Of a stretch of DNA of 64,000 nt, positions 22,725 to 34,200 are shown in pieces. Numbering within the stretch: the stretch's first letter is position 1; each line of letters starts with the position of its first letter. The stretch comes from Ephemerocybe angulata (taxonomy: Eukaryota; Basidiomycota; Agaricomycetes; Agaricales; Psathyrellaceae), in NCBI GenBank assembly GCA_013368325.1, contig JAACJK010000179.1, positions 110,927-174,926 of the forward strand, read 5' to 3'. Position numbers and translations under genes: made by a program. The notes under the pieces were generated by a model that searched no databases, was not told the DNA's origin, and saw only the letters and a program-made list of their open reading frames with translations.

Positions 22725-24329
22725 CCTGTGCGAAATTGCGTGAGGTGCCGACTGCCCGTTGGTTTGCTCTTTCTAGTTGTCCAGGATTCACAGTGCACCG
22801 GGCCCACTCACTTATTCATTAAGCCCAACTGGAGCACATAGCATGTCAATCGTGCACACCAAGTTCAGACTCAGTGTTGCGTAGAGCATTGACAGCACGC
22901 AAGAAGCTTGCTTCTAGTGCACAACACAACACACACCCAGCTGCTGAAAATAGCTCGCTCACAGCGCGCCGGGCGCTTAAATAGCGAGACTAAGGACATA
23001 TCACGGCGTACCGTTCAGGCAACTTGACTCGGCCACTGAGTGTTTGCACTGTTCTCGTTTCTCACTCTGAACTCATGCAACATTTACGAGCACCTACCGC
23101 GCCGCAGCCCAGACTTTGCCCAGACTTGCATTGCTTGAAGCCAACGGACTGGGACCTTTGGGTTAGATCCCTATGCCCGTTGGCTCCAAGCACGAAAAGT
23201 CTGCGCTGTAGGTCCACATTTCAAGCGCTTGTATGTGCTCCAATCCGTGTACGGTGCCGGGTTTGGCTCCAGAACCGGGGGAGACACACACTCAGCGCAA
23301 CCCACAATGCACGCTGCTTCTAAATTCTAGTTACTTGTGGGTTGCAGACCGTCGCTACGCGCGGCAAAAACCGAGGCCATTTCTTGGCCTTAGTTTGTCC
23401 AAAATCACTTTTAGGTCACATAAGCGCCCATCAGGCCAACAAGTAATCTGGTGTCTTGCTGGAGTCTGCATACTGATGTATAATAACTTGATAATAACAC
23501 TAATATTTCTCATATATTTCTATTTTTCAAGTTCCTCTAAGAGTGCAGAGTTCTCCATGATATAATAATAGTCACCAACGAACGGCCACGACCCATTGAC
23601 GACCCATGGAACCACTTGATCACCCACCATACCAACACCATATTCTTCTGCCTGCTTGCAGCATGTATGCAATCCCCCACCCAAAGCTACATCCCGGGCA
23701 TGGAAACTGCCTGTCGATGCATCAGCACGGTGAATCGTGATGAACGACAACACAGAACCACGTACCCAGCACACGAAACACAATCCCTGGCGATATCGAC
23801 ATGAACAGGCCAGGGCTGGTGATGCTGGGGGCTGTTCCCCCCGTCTCGCGCTATCACGCCAGCCAAACGACAGGCCGCGCTCGTGAGTTCCACACGTAAT
23901 GTATCAGAAGACCTGATTATCTAAAGACCCTTACTGTTTAACAGTCCCTTTCCTCAAGATTTAAAGAATTAAGCACAGGCCAGAGAACAGAAATCCCACC
24001 CCGCTCCCTCGAATTACGACTTGATTGCGCACCTTCGAGAATCGACGCTCGCCCAAGCGCTCGCCAGAGGCAACCGACACATCTGCAAATATAGGCCAAT
24101 GCCCGGCGAGCGAAAGAGTCACTGCGCATCGAAGCGAGGGACGAGACGGATGTCCTAATTGAGATAATGTGATCAAGTACAGATCATTGTCTTACATTGT
24201 ACCCCGTAGCCATTAGGCTCGTGCTCCCTCGTCAGTCATGAGGGGCTCGGAACGCGGGATGTGGATGGGAGATGTGGGTTCTGGGGAGAATTGGTCGTTG
24301 TAGAGCCAATGAATTGAACCACAGCCCAA
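22725..24329. other. Unassigned DNA inside the giant element
   Basis: No recognisable gene. An 8-bp perfect stem (GCCAACGG/CCGTTGGC) with a loop of about 35 nt lies at about 23,138-23,190. Short open frames around 23,520-23,890 resemble no family I know. It could hold further decayed cargo. Confidence 0.35.
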
Positions 24330-25743
24330 GTGCCCATATTAAAACTCAATTATCGACGTACCGTAACAAGAGGAAGAGGAATCTTACGTGCCTAGATACT
24401 TCCGCCGCCTCGTTGATGGTCTCGTCTCCGGCCTCCTCGCCATCGCAGAAAGACCCACGCCCGGTGGGACAGATGGGCACCCCCAAGCTATCCAAGCAGG
24501 AGATGGGCGTAACATGATAGCACCGTAAACAGCTAAGCGACAACCCAATGAAGGAAACATACGCTTCACAGGAAGCCTGCATATTGTACACACCGGTGGA
24601 GGCGCCGGAGTCCCATAATACACACAGTGGGATCCAACAATAGCGTGTAGTCAGACGTCCGACACATCCTCGTCAACCCAATCCTATGCTGATGCACATG
24701 CCCCGCTCCTTATCCTTCAAAATCTCCGGCATAACCTGCACCGAGTTCAACATCTCAAGCCTCTTGATATACAGCTCCCACCGAAAGAGATAACCCAATA
24801 TTGAACAAACTCGACCAGCGACCAGCTTCCCCTACTACTGTTCAACGAGGCGACGGATGGTGCTGCTGGGAGAGGTAGGCCCGTTCACCCTCCACCTACA
24901 GGAGAAAGTGTTCCACCAGTTACTAGTTACTGCAGACCCAGGCCACGCAGGCGATATGGGACTGGGCATGTTGTTGATGGATTGCGCGAGACAAAAGTAG
25001 TCGAACCCGCTCGTTTTGATGGGTGCGAGGCGTTCAAAGCCTTGTCCACGGAGGTCTTAAGACGACCGCGCTGTCGAAGGGATAGGAATGGGGAGTTTGA
25101 CGATAATGGAGAGCATAGCCAGCGTTTGAACGTCGTTGTTTAACGCCAGGTCTGTGTATCTGCACATATCCAAATCAGTCTACCTCCAGTGGAAGCATGC
25201 AGAAGGAAAACATACATTTGCACGACAATCCCAATCGCCAACAGGTCCGATGCGAAGCTATTATCCATCTCCCCTTGAATCTGTCCACTCTCCTCCTCCT
25301 TCTCGATGACGGGCACCTTTAAAAGCGCCCTCGACGCCGAGTTTAACCTTGACGAAGAGCTGCTCTCCGGCTCCGCACTCCCACTCCCTGAGCTCCCCCA
25401 CGCTTTCACCTCCCTTCACCTTCGACAACCATGCAGATATCTCCATATGAGCCACCCTTTTCCCCGTCACAGGCTCCCGACTCATCGTCCCGCCTCTATT
25501 CCTCGTGCTCCTTGGCAGACCCGTTGTCGCTATGGGGTGTGCATCAGCCAGCGTCGGCATCAGCTGTGACGTTCCTTCTGCTGGTGTCGCTCGTGCTGAG
25601 GAACCGAGATGGGGTTGGGTGATGAGGTTGGAGGATCGAGGGGTCTCCGGCGCGGAGTTCGGCGGGGATGCTGCGATTGCTGATGGGGGTGGAGAGGATG
25701 GGTTGAAATAAGTAGTGGTACCGAATACTGACGGTTCACACAC
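24330..25743 (-). pseudogene. WDR59/Mtc5-like (SEA/GATOR2 complex) gene tail, decayed
   Basis: Minus-strand pieces in the order expected for the C-terminal half of a WDR59/Mtc5 protein: a Ser/Pro-rich linker, SFASDLLAIGIVVQM joined across a GTATGT...TGCAG intron to YTDLALNNDVQTLAMLSIIV, then YLFRWELYIKRLEMLNSVQ near 24,740-24,810. A zinc/RING-like tail follows: CTICRLPVK, a short break, then CLRCYHVTPISC and VPICPTGRGSFC at about 24,450-24,600. In living cells such proteins act in TORC1 control at the vacuole. The N-terminal WD40 propeller is absent, and stops and frame changes separate the blocks, so this is a non-functional fragment. Assignment rests on motif memory. Confidence 0.55.
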
Positions 25744-25974
25744 ACTGACGGTTTCTTCTGACTGGTGGGTGGGTCCCGGGTATGCTGATGACGTTGTCGT
25801 ATCACCAGGAGCGGGCTGCAGGAAGTTGTTAGTAAGGATGTGCTAGATACTGACAACGCGTTAATTATAACCATTTGTCACGTCACAAACAGGCAATGGT
25901 ATGGTTATTTCGTGTTTGTCACGTCACAATGGGGGGAGGATGGTTACGGGCGGGACCTCAGTGTCACACCAAAG

Positions 25975-26261
25975 TGTAAGGGGACGGTTCATTTCCTTTC
26001 TTTCTTTCTTTTCTTTTCCTTCTCATTTACTTCGCTCAGCGTGTGCGCCTAATTGCGCGCACGGTTCGCGAAGTCTCATAGCCACTGATGGCCATCAGTG
26101 GCTTTACAGTTCTTCACTCGACTTCCCACGGACATTAGACATGTCAACGCCGCCCTCGCGAAGGGGTTCCTTAGCTTGTTATCTTTGGATCTCCCTTCGC
26201 CAGGTGCGTAGTATCTTCTTCGCCAGTCGCTCTGTGTCGACCCGCTTAGGTTGCCCTTACA
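25975..26261 (+). repeat. Gypsy-1 5' LTR
   Basis: Contains a perfect 24-bp palindrome at about 26,080-26,103 (AGCCACTGATGG and its complement), also present in the 3' LTR. AGCTTGTTAT at 26,173-26,182 is the probable start of the transcript, being complementary to the PBS. Confidence 0.9.
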
Positions 26262-26263
26262 GC

Positions 26264-26273
26264 ATAACAAGCT
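26264..26273 (+). promoter_or_regulatory. Gypsy-1 primer binding site, self-priming type
   Basis: ATAACAAGCT, 2 nt after the LTR, is the exact reverse complement of AGCTTGTTAT inside the LTR (26,173-26,182). This is the arrangement known for Tf1-type elements, where the folded 5' end of the RNA primes reverse transcription. Confidence 0.75.
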
Positions 26274-27662
26274 CTCTACGGGACCACAGCAGTCCGTCGT
26301 CCCCGAAGCCGGAAGCCTTTTGCGGACCACGCCTACTGCTGCTCTCCCCTACGTACTGTCGCCATGGACGACAACCCACAACAACCACCGGTGGAAACCG
26401 AAGAACCGCCAGCGACGCAGTTAACGGTCGAGCAGGCCGTTGATACGACCGTGGACTATTTTCGCGGTTTTACGGTCGTATGTGTAAAGGTCGTAGCACC
26501 GACTCGAGCACTAAGCACTACACCGCTTACATTGGCCTCCAAGATCAGAGCCTGGGTTCAGACAAAAGGGAGCACTTCAGACGCCGCTTGAGTAGGGGAC
26601 ACTGGTGATCACTAGTAAGGCGGATTAGTACTGAAACCGCCTCAGGGTGACTGAGCGGTTTGACAAGTCGTGTACGAAAGGTCTTAGAGTCCTGGTGCGA
26701 GCGAAACACTTAGGGCGCCAGCAACAACAACCCCTCCTCGCCACCCAAGGGTACCACACCTGGCGAGTCGGATAGCGAGTCAGGCCGTCTGAATTCTCAA
26801 ACAAAGGATCCCCGCTCAATCGAGCAAGGAAAGGCAAGGCAGCGCAGGGATACCAGGCAGCAGGAGCAACGGCACTCGCGGCACTCGGAGTTTTCCGACC
26901 GCATCGGCAAAACCCGAAACTCGGCACGGGCGGCTTCAGACTTAGACGTTTCACGCGAGGCGGTCTCGTCAGCCCAAGGCTGTCCGACCACACCCGGAAA
27001 AAGGATAACAGGAATAACAGGGGTGAGTCCCTCGAAATGCAAGGGAGCTCCACAACGGAGAGTCCAAGCGCGAGAGGGATAAGCCCGCGTCACTATAAAA
27101 GGAAAACAGGGTCATCAATAACGGAGCGGCATCCTCGGCATGCTGCGCCGCGTCCAACTTAGCGCGAAACCAAGCAACAAGCGACTCAAGCCTCGCAACC
27201 GCACGACTTAGCACCCTAGAAAATTGAAGGAAAATCGTAGGCGGCGTGACTGTGACCAAGGGGGTCACACTATAAAAGTAAAACCGCGTAGCACTTAGTT
27301 TCTCTAGCTTGTATACTTCAGATTTAATCTCTCTCTCTCAATCGTACTTTGTGTCTCTTTCATTACGCCGCGTCGGCTTTTGAGGATTCGTGAAACGGAA
27401 ACTGGAACGCTTTGCTTACTGAGTCGAGACATACTACTTCCTCAGTCCGCTTAGTTAAATAGACTTGCCTACGCCTCTCACGAGCGTAGTCTCTTCTTGG
27501 AGTTGGTTTTGTGTGGTGTGTAACCGTCGAGAATTGTACCCTCCGGCCACGCCGCTCTCTTCCAACGAACTCAGCCTTTGTGTTTGTGTGGTTGGTTTGG
27601 TTGCAAACGATTGGCATCGTTTGTGTCTTTTCTCCGCACTTCGCATCACCGTCGTAAGGTTG
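26274..27662 (+). other. Gypsy-1 long leader
   Basis: 1.4 kb between PBS and gag. A 75-codon open frame (26,364-26,591, starting MDDNPQQPPVETEE) may be a leader peptide or a relic of an extra Gag N-terminal exon; it resembles nothing known. Two CACTATAAAAG words (about 27,090 and 27,269) look TATA-like. No other feature is assigned. Confidence 0.45.
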
Positions 27663-28797
27663 ATGGACGAGAGAGCGGAGAGCGAGAGGAGGATGGGAGC
27701 GATCGAGACGCAGCTTCAGGCGTTGCTGCACACCCTCGGTGAGCATCTACCCCCGGCCCCTGCCTACACGCCCCCCGGACCCAACAGCGGCTTTGTGCCG
27801 GCGCCCCCGCCTCACCTATCCAACGCCGCGCCGACTCAACCCGCCGTGCCCGACTCGCTCGCCGTTCCCGCTGCCGCGTCCCGCGCGCCCAAGCCCGCCT
27901 CTCCTCCGAACTTCGACGGCACTCGTAGCAAGGGCCGCGCGTTCCTCACCGCGTGCCGCATCTACCTCGTTTCTCAACGAGGGCCGCGCCTCCCGATTCG
28001 CTCAACGCGCCCTCCGCGCCCGCGACGGTGCTGCCGAGTTCGACCTGACCAGCTGGTCGAGTTTTCAGAAGGCGTTCACGAAGGAGTTCTGCGAGCAGAA
28101 CGAAGCGGAGACCGCGCAGCTCGCGCTTGAGGGGACGTCCTATTTCCAAGGCCGCCGTGCGGTGGAGGAATATGTGGACGACTTCAAGGATTTGGTCGTC
28201 CTGTCGGGTTACTCGGACCAAGCCGCCCTCATCCTCAAGTTCCGGAAGGGGCTCCTTCCCTCGCTCGACAAGCAGGTCGCCAACCTGCCCGCCGAGAGTC
28301 GTCCATCGACACTCGATGGGTGGTACCAACGTACGGTCGAGGTCGAGCGTACCCGCCAAGCCAACCAGACCTTCCACTCTCACCAGTCAGCGTCCACCAC
28401 CACCAACTCGGTCTCGCGTCCCTCAGCCCCCGCCGTGTCGTCTCGCACCCCCACTCCCCAGGCCCCATCTGCGTCTGCCCCCCGTTTCACGCTGCGCCCC
28501 ACCTCGTCCTCCACGGTGACGCCGTCAGCGCCTGCTCTTCCGATGGGTGTTCCGATGGACATCGACCGCACGCGCAGCGCGTCGGGTACGCCCGTGGTGT
28601 GCTACCGGTGCAACCGACCGGGTCATCGGGCAGCCCAATGCCCGCAGGCATTCGACGTCCGGCTCATGGACTTGGCAGAGATACGGGCGGTGCTGGAGCA
28701 GCGTGAAGAGGCGCCTGCGTCGGAGGAGGTACCGGAAGGAAGGATTGAGGAGGAGGATGAGGGAGAAGAAGGGGGTTTTCAGGAGAGCAACGAGTGA
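27663..28797 (+). pseudogene. Gypsy-1 gag, one frameshift
   Basis: Starts at ATG 27,663 (MDERAESERR). A 1-nt frame change near 27,970, after FDGTRSKGRAFLTACRIYL, moves the reading into the frame that continues NEGRASRFAQRAL to the stop at 28,795-28,797. Retrotransposon-gag features: a Pro-rich N-terminal region, a central helical domain (FQKAFTKEFCEQNEAETAQL), and a CX2CX4HX4C zinc knuckle (CYRCNRPGHRAAQC) near 28,600-28,645. The last codons contain the slippery site G GGT TTT (28,773-28,779), 15 nt before the stop. Confidence 0.8.
28773..28779 (+). promoter_or_regulatory. Gypsy-1 -1 frameshift heptamer GGGTTTT
   Basis: In gag phase the sequence reads ggG GGT TTT cag, a canonical X XXY YYZ site. 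A -1 slip enters the frame (codon starts at 28,779) that leads without a stop through SVLSVEPLESEVVPL and, beyond Gypsy-2, into the protease. Confidence 0.7.
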
Positions 28798-28913
28798 GCG
28801 GTGTGCCCTCGTCTGCTCGTGGTAGTCGATATTCCGTCCTGTCAGTAGAACCACTCGAATCCGAAGTTGTTCCACTGATCAGCGACCGACTACCTGCCAC
28901 ACCAACCCCCGAG

Positions 28914-29500
28914 TGTCGTGAACACCGGTCAGCCTACCTATTTTCTCTTCTTTTCCTTACACCGGTCAGCCTACCTATTTTCTCTTCTTTTCCTTTCATT
29001 TCTTCCTTTACTATTCATTCGTGCACATTCCTGCACACTCTTGCACACCTTTGCACACCCTTGCACACCTTCACACTGCCTTCGCTCTTCTGAGCCTTCC
29101 CCTCGCTTCATGCACAGCACGTTCATGCTTCTTATTCTCGTGCACAGCACGTTCACACCTTGTTCGCACCTTTGTTCTCAGGCGCACTGCCCGCGCGCTG
29201 CCTTTTAGTCATATCGACTCATATGGACTCTATTGTTCTTTGGATCATTCTATTGTTCTATTTTCGTTCGAGATCATCTGGACACATATATACTCGTAGC
29301 TACTCGTTCATTATTCCCCACTTGATCTCTTTGACTATACAGGTACATAGTCGCTTCGCTCCTATTCCCTGTATTCTATTTACCTTTGACTATACAGCTC
29401 TTGTATCTGCATCGCTGCTCGTCGCTCGTCCGACCTCTGCTCCTCTGCTCTCTGCTCTCTGCTCGTCGCTCGTCCGACATCAGCCGGCGTCTTCGCCACA
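28914..29500 (+). repeat. Gypsy-2 5' LTR (587 bp)
   Basis: Contains a TATA-like CATATATACTCG at about 29,284-29,295. ACTTGATCT at 29,320-29,328, about 30 nt downstream, is complementary to the PBS. A 30-bp word (ACACCGGTCAGCCTACC...) is duplicated in tandem at its start. Confidence 0.9.
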
Positions 29501-29502
29501 TT

Positions 29503-29511
29503 AGATCAAGT
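29503..29511 (+). promoter_or_regulatory. Gypsy-2 primer binding site, self-priming type
   Basis: AGATCAAGT starts 2 nt after the LTR and is the reverse complement of ACTTGATCT (29,320-29,328) in the LTR, the same layout as in Gypsy-1 and Gypsy-3. Confidence 0.7.
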
Positions 29512-29948
29512 CCTCCCAACTGCGCCGACGTCCATCGTCCTCGCAGCCCCTGCTAGCCGGCACCATCGCGCCCACCCGTTCCCCCTCACCTGCAACCTCT
29601 GACGGCTCTGAACCGGACAGCTGTGCACCGTACCTTCACGGGCTACAGATCGACTCCGCCTACCTCCGATCCACCACTGATCCAGTCTGGTCCTCAGTCT
29701 ACTGGTACATCGACCGGGACGGCGCAACTGTCTACACCGACTGTGCAGAACAACCCTGCCCCCACGCTAAGGAAACCCAGGATTCTATCCCAGGCTTCTA
29801 CCTCTCTGGTCTTCGTGGAGAACTAGTCCTACCACTAGTCCCACAGTACCTGCACCCTACCAGCCCACCTAGTCGCGTCCCACCCCCATCATCACCACCG
29901 CCGCCGTACTCTCCAAAGCTCCCTGACTACCCAAGTCCACCTCCTACC

Positions 29949-31232
29949 ATGTCTGACAACGCGCGTCTCGAAGCCCTCTTCACGAGGCTCATAGAAGCCC
30001 AGACGAAGACCAACGAGCAGCTGACCGAACTGGCCGCAGCTCAAACCCAAGCAACCCAGACTGCCCCTGCACCTGCGCCTCCTCCTGTCCACTCCACCAC
30101 CCAGGTCGGGGCTGTCAACGTGTCCACTGGTTCCAGTATGGCTCGCCCGGAGCCTTTCAAGGGAGGTTCCGCCGACGCCCGACGATTCCTCCAGTACTAC
30201 ACCATGTGGGCCCGATCGAAGGAAGCTCCCCTCAACAAGCTCAACACTACCACCGGCTTCCACGAGATCGCTCCCGAGCAGTGGATCATCCATGCCCTCT
30301 CGCTCCTGCAGGGGGAAGCCGCGATATGGGCCGTCCGCTACCTCCAAGACATCGAGGCCCATGCCACCACCCAAGCTGCCGCTGCAGCCGCTACCGCAGC
30401 CAGCCAGACCGCTGTCCCCGTCACCCCTTTCCCCTTCAGCGGATCGTGGGACGAGTTCGTCAAGGCCTTCAAGGCCCGCTTCATGGCCTCGGACGACAAC
30501 GCCGAAGCCCAGAGGGAACTCGAGTCCATCACCCAGGGCAACAAGACGGTTGCGCAGTACGCAGCGCGCTTCCAGGAGGTCTCCGGACGCACGGACTACT
30601 CCGAGTCGGACCTTGGCCATCGCTTCAAGCAGGGCCTCTCCAAGGATGCCCGTGCCTGGTTGACCATGGCCTCCTTCGCCAAAGCACCCGCCACCTTCGA
30701 GGAGCTTGTCCAGCTCGCTGTCAAGGTTGACTTCCACATGCGCGACAGCATGGCAGAAGGCCCTCGTACCAAGGGTTCCACTGCCTACTCCCCTCCCACT
30801 GCCGCTCGCGACCCCTATGCCATGGATGTCGACGCTAGTCGAAGCTCGACGGCTCGCACCCGCGAAGACTTCACCAAGCTCATGCGAGGTCGCTGCTACG
30901 GGTGTGGCTCCAAGGCCCACCTGAAGTCAGCAGGAGGACACGAGGCCACCAAGTGTGGATACTGCGCCCGCATCGGGCACATCGAGGCCGTCTGCCAGGA
31001 CAAGTACCTAGGCAACGAGAAAGGCCGAGGAGCCCGACGCTCCCAGAAGGCAGCTGCCACGACCAGCGACACCCCCTTCACCCTCTTCCCAGGCGAGACC
31101 TCTGCCCCCAACGTCTCGTCCCCTGCCCCTTCGACGACGCCCGAGGACCCTAGGTTTGCACGCCTAGAGGCTGCCCTCGCCGAGCAGAACCGTCTCTTTG
31201 GGCTCCTCGCCAACGACAAGCCGGGTTTTTGA
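29949..31232 (+). CDS. Gypsy-2 Gag (427 aa)
   Basis: Intact frame from ATG 29,949. A coiled N terminus (LEALFTRLIEAQTKTNEQL) precedes a Pro-rich spacer, a retrotransposon-gag capsid region (residues about 60-260, FKGGSADARRFLQYY and WDEFVKAFKARFMAS), and two Cys-rich knuckles: CYGCGSKAH... and a canonical CX2CX4HX4C (CGYCARIGHIEAVC). The frame closes with ccG GGT TTT TGA, so the -1 slippery heptamer abuts the stop codon and Pol can be made as a Gag-Pol fusion. It forms the particle that packages element RNA. Confidence 0.9.
   Translation: MSDNARLEALFTRLIEAQTKTNEQLTELAAAQTQATQTAPAPAPPPVHSTTQVGAVNVSTGSSMARPEPFKGGSADARRFLQYYTMWARSKEAPLNKLNTTTGFHEIAPEQWIIHALSLLQGEAAIWAVRYLQDIEAHATTQAAAAAATAASQTAVPVTPFPFSGSWDEFVKAFKARFMASDDNAEAQRELESITQGNKTVAQYAARFQEVSGRTDYSESDLGHRFKQGLSKDARAWLTMASFAKAPATFEELVQLAVKVDFHMRDSMAEGPRTKGSTAYSPPTAARDPYAMDVDASRSSTARTREDFTKLMRGRCYGCGSKAHLKSAGGHEATKCGYCARIGHIEAVCQDKYLGNEKGRGARRSQKAAATTSDTPFTLFPGETSAPNVSSPAPSTTPEDPRFARLEAALAEQNRLFGLLANDKPGF
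31223..31229 (+). promoter_or_regulatory. Gypsy-2 -1 frameshift heptamer GGGTTTT
   Basis: G GGT TTT in gag phase, directly before TGA (31,230-31,232). Slipping -1 opens the frame with codon starts at 31,229, which is exactly the pol frame. Confidence 0.72.
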
Positions 31233-34200
31233 AGCGGGTGCCCGTCCGTGCTGCCGCACGCGTACCCATCGCTATGTGTTCCACCTCCTCCTACGACTCC
31301 ATCTCATCATGTACTATTAGTTCTATTCGTGAAATCGATCCCACTTCAGACCATTTCTGAGTACGAACGACGTTGAGAGGTCGCAACAGGAGCACTAGCT
31401 CAGCAGCCATGATAGATTGTGGGGCGACCGCCCTCTTTCTTGACCACCCCTTTGTCCTAAAGCATCACATCACAACCTTCCCGCTCCATCACCCCATCCT
31501 CCTTCGCAACATTGATGGCTCCCCTAACACCGCCGGGGACATCACCCACTTCGCGCGTCTTCACCTCACGGTTGGACCCCACAACCGCTGGACGGACTTT
31601 CTTGTCACCGACCTAGGAGGCGAGAACATCATCCTGGGGCTCCCCTGGCTTCGCCAGGTTAACCCAGAGATTGACTGGACAAAGGGTGTTGTGCGCATCA
31701 ACCCCCGAGCCACCATCGAGGACGTTCCTGAGGACCGGAACCCGAGCTACGCTCTGGGGGAACCGTCCAACGGATCTGTCCTGGAAGAGATCTATGCCTC
31801 GAGCGCACCCCCAGACCCCATCGCATTCGTTCCAGAGCTCCTACCCTCACGCCGTCATCCCCGCGCCTCGGTAGAGGAGGTGCCGGAGGAAAGACATCCG
31901 TGTTTGGACTTAGGGGAACCCTCTAACGGAGCGATTCTGGAAGAGATCTACGCCTCTTGGCCCACGCTCCCCAGCTCTCCAACTCCTGAACCTGCCCCAC
32001 CGTCGTCACCCCCTCCTGTGGAAGAGAAGCCCGAAACCCCCTTCTGCCGAATCCGTGCTAACCGTACAACTCGACGCCGCTGGCTTCGAGCTGGCATCAT
32101 CGAGCGCACGGATGAGGAACTGTGGTGTTCGGCTGGCTTCACATACTCCCAGAAGATCGCTGAGGATGCGAAGAAAGGTAAACCGGAGAGAACCCTCGAT
32201 GAGATCATCCCCGCCCACTACCGAGAACATGCCGCCGTCTTTTCGGAACAAGAGTCTACTCGCCTGCCAAGCCACAAGGACTGGGATCACGCCATCGAGC
32301 TCACACCTGGTGCCCCAGCCAACATCCGCACCAAGATCTACCCCATGTCCCTAGACGAACAAGCCGTACTCGACACGTTCCTCCAGGAGAATCTTGCCAA
32401 AGGATACATCCAGCCCTCTAAGTCGCCCATCTCCTCCCCGGTCTTCTTCATCAAGAAGAAGGACGGAACACTCCGCTTCATCCAGGACTATCGCCGTCTC
32501 AACGAGTACACCATCAAGAACCGCTACCCGCTCCCTCTCGTCGCCGATATCATCAGCCGTCTCCGAGGTGCCAAGTACTTCACCAAGTTTGACGTCCGCT
32601 GGGGATACAACAACGTCCGCATAAAGGAGGGAGATGAATGGAAAGCTGCGTTCGCTACTAGCCGAGGCCTCTTCGAACCCAAAGTCATGTTTTTCGGTCT
32701 AACCAACTCACCTGCCACGTTCCAGGGCCTCATGAACTCGATCTTCTCAGATCTGGTCGCCTCTGGCAAAGTGGCGGTCTACCTCGACGACATCCTCATC
32801 TTCACCATGGACCTGGAAGAACACCGCCGCATCACCCACGAAGTCCTTCGTCGCCTGCGACAGCACGACCTCTACCTGCGTCCTGAGAAGTGTGAGTTCG
32901 AGAAGGAGGAGATCGAGTATCTGGGCATGGTTATCCGAGAGGGAGAGGTGAGCATGGACCCTGCCAAGGTCCAAGCCGTCCGTGGCTGGCCCGTACCGCG
33001 CAACGTCCGCGAAGTCCGAGGATTCCTGGGCTTTGCCAACTTCTACCGCCGCTTCATCAAGGACTTCTCCAAGGTCGCCCGCCCCCTCCATGACCTCACC
33101 AAGAAGAACACCCTGTTCGAATGGACTGACGAGCGTCAGCAAGCTTTCGAAACCCTCCGTGACGCCTTCATCTCGGCCCCTGTCCTCGCCCTCTGGGATC
33201 CTGACCGCCCTACTCGCATCGAAGTCGACGCCTCTGGCTTTGCCACCGGAGGTGCCCTTCTTCAGCAAGCCGCTGATGGCGCCTGGCATCCTGTCGCCTT
33301 CCGATCAGCGTCTATGGACCCAGCTCAGCGGAACTACGAGATCTATGACCGGGAGATGCTAGCCATCATCGAAGCCCTCAAAGATTGGCGCCCGTTCCTG
33401 GAAGGTCTCCCTGACACCTTCGGGATCGTAACCGATCATGCTAACCTGAAGTACTGGCGCACTGCCCAAGATCTCGCACGACGACAGGCGAGATGGGCGC
33501 TGTACCTCTCTCGCTTCGACTTCCGTCTCGAACATCGCCCAGGTGCTGCTAACACCCAAGCTGACCCCCTCTCGCGCATGCCCCACCATCACGTCTCAGA
33601 CTCTGACGACAACACCCAGCGCACTGTCCTCCGCCCTGAACACTTCGCCAAACTCGCAGCCGCTTCCCAGTTCACCAACCCCCTAGAAGACCGAATTCGT
33701 CGTGCGAGTGCACGCGAATCTGTGGTCTTGGGAGGGCTGGAGAAACTGCGCAAGTTTGGACCCCAGAAACTCGTCAACGGTTTGACAGAGTGGACAGAGG
33801 AGAACGGGTTAGTACGGTTCAGAGGCAAGGTATACGTCCCAGCAGACGATGAGCTCCGGCGAGAGGTGGTGAAGCAGTGCCACGATGACCCCACTTCAGG
33901 CCATCCCGGGAACCATGCAACCCTCGAACGGGTCGAGCGGTTGTACTGGTGGCCCACGATGCGCGCTTTTGTGAAGAAGTACGTCGAAGGCTGTGATCTC
34001 TGTGCTCGACGCAAGCATGCCCAGCACCCTCGTGCCCTCACCCAGCCCATGGACGTCCCTGAAGGCCCTTGGGAGGCTGTTGGAGTTGACCTCATCACAC
34101 AGCTACCACCTGCCCACGGTTTCGACGCAGTCATCGTCTTCACCGACTTCTTCACCAAGCAGATCCACGCACTCCCCTGTTCCTCCACCATCTCGACTGA

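Noticed and set aside
23520..23900. Possible small gene on the minus strand
   Set aside because: Short frames only, no recognisable domain or convincing splice chain.
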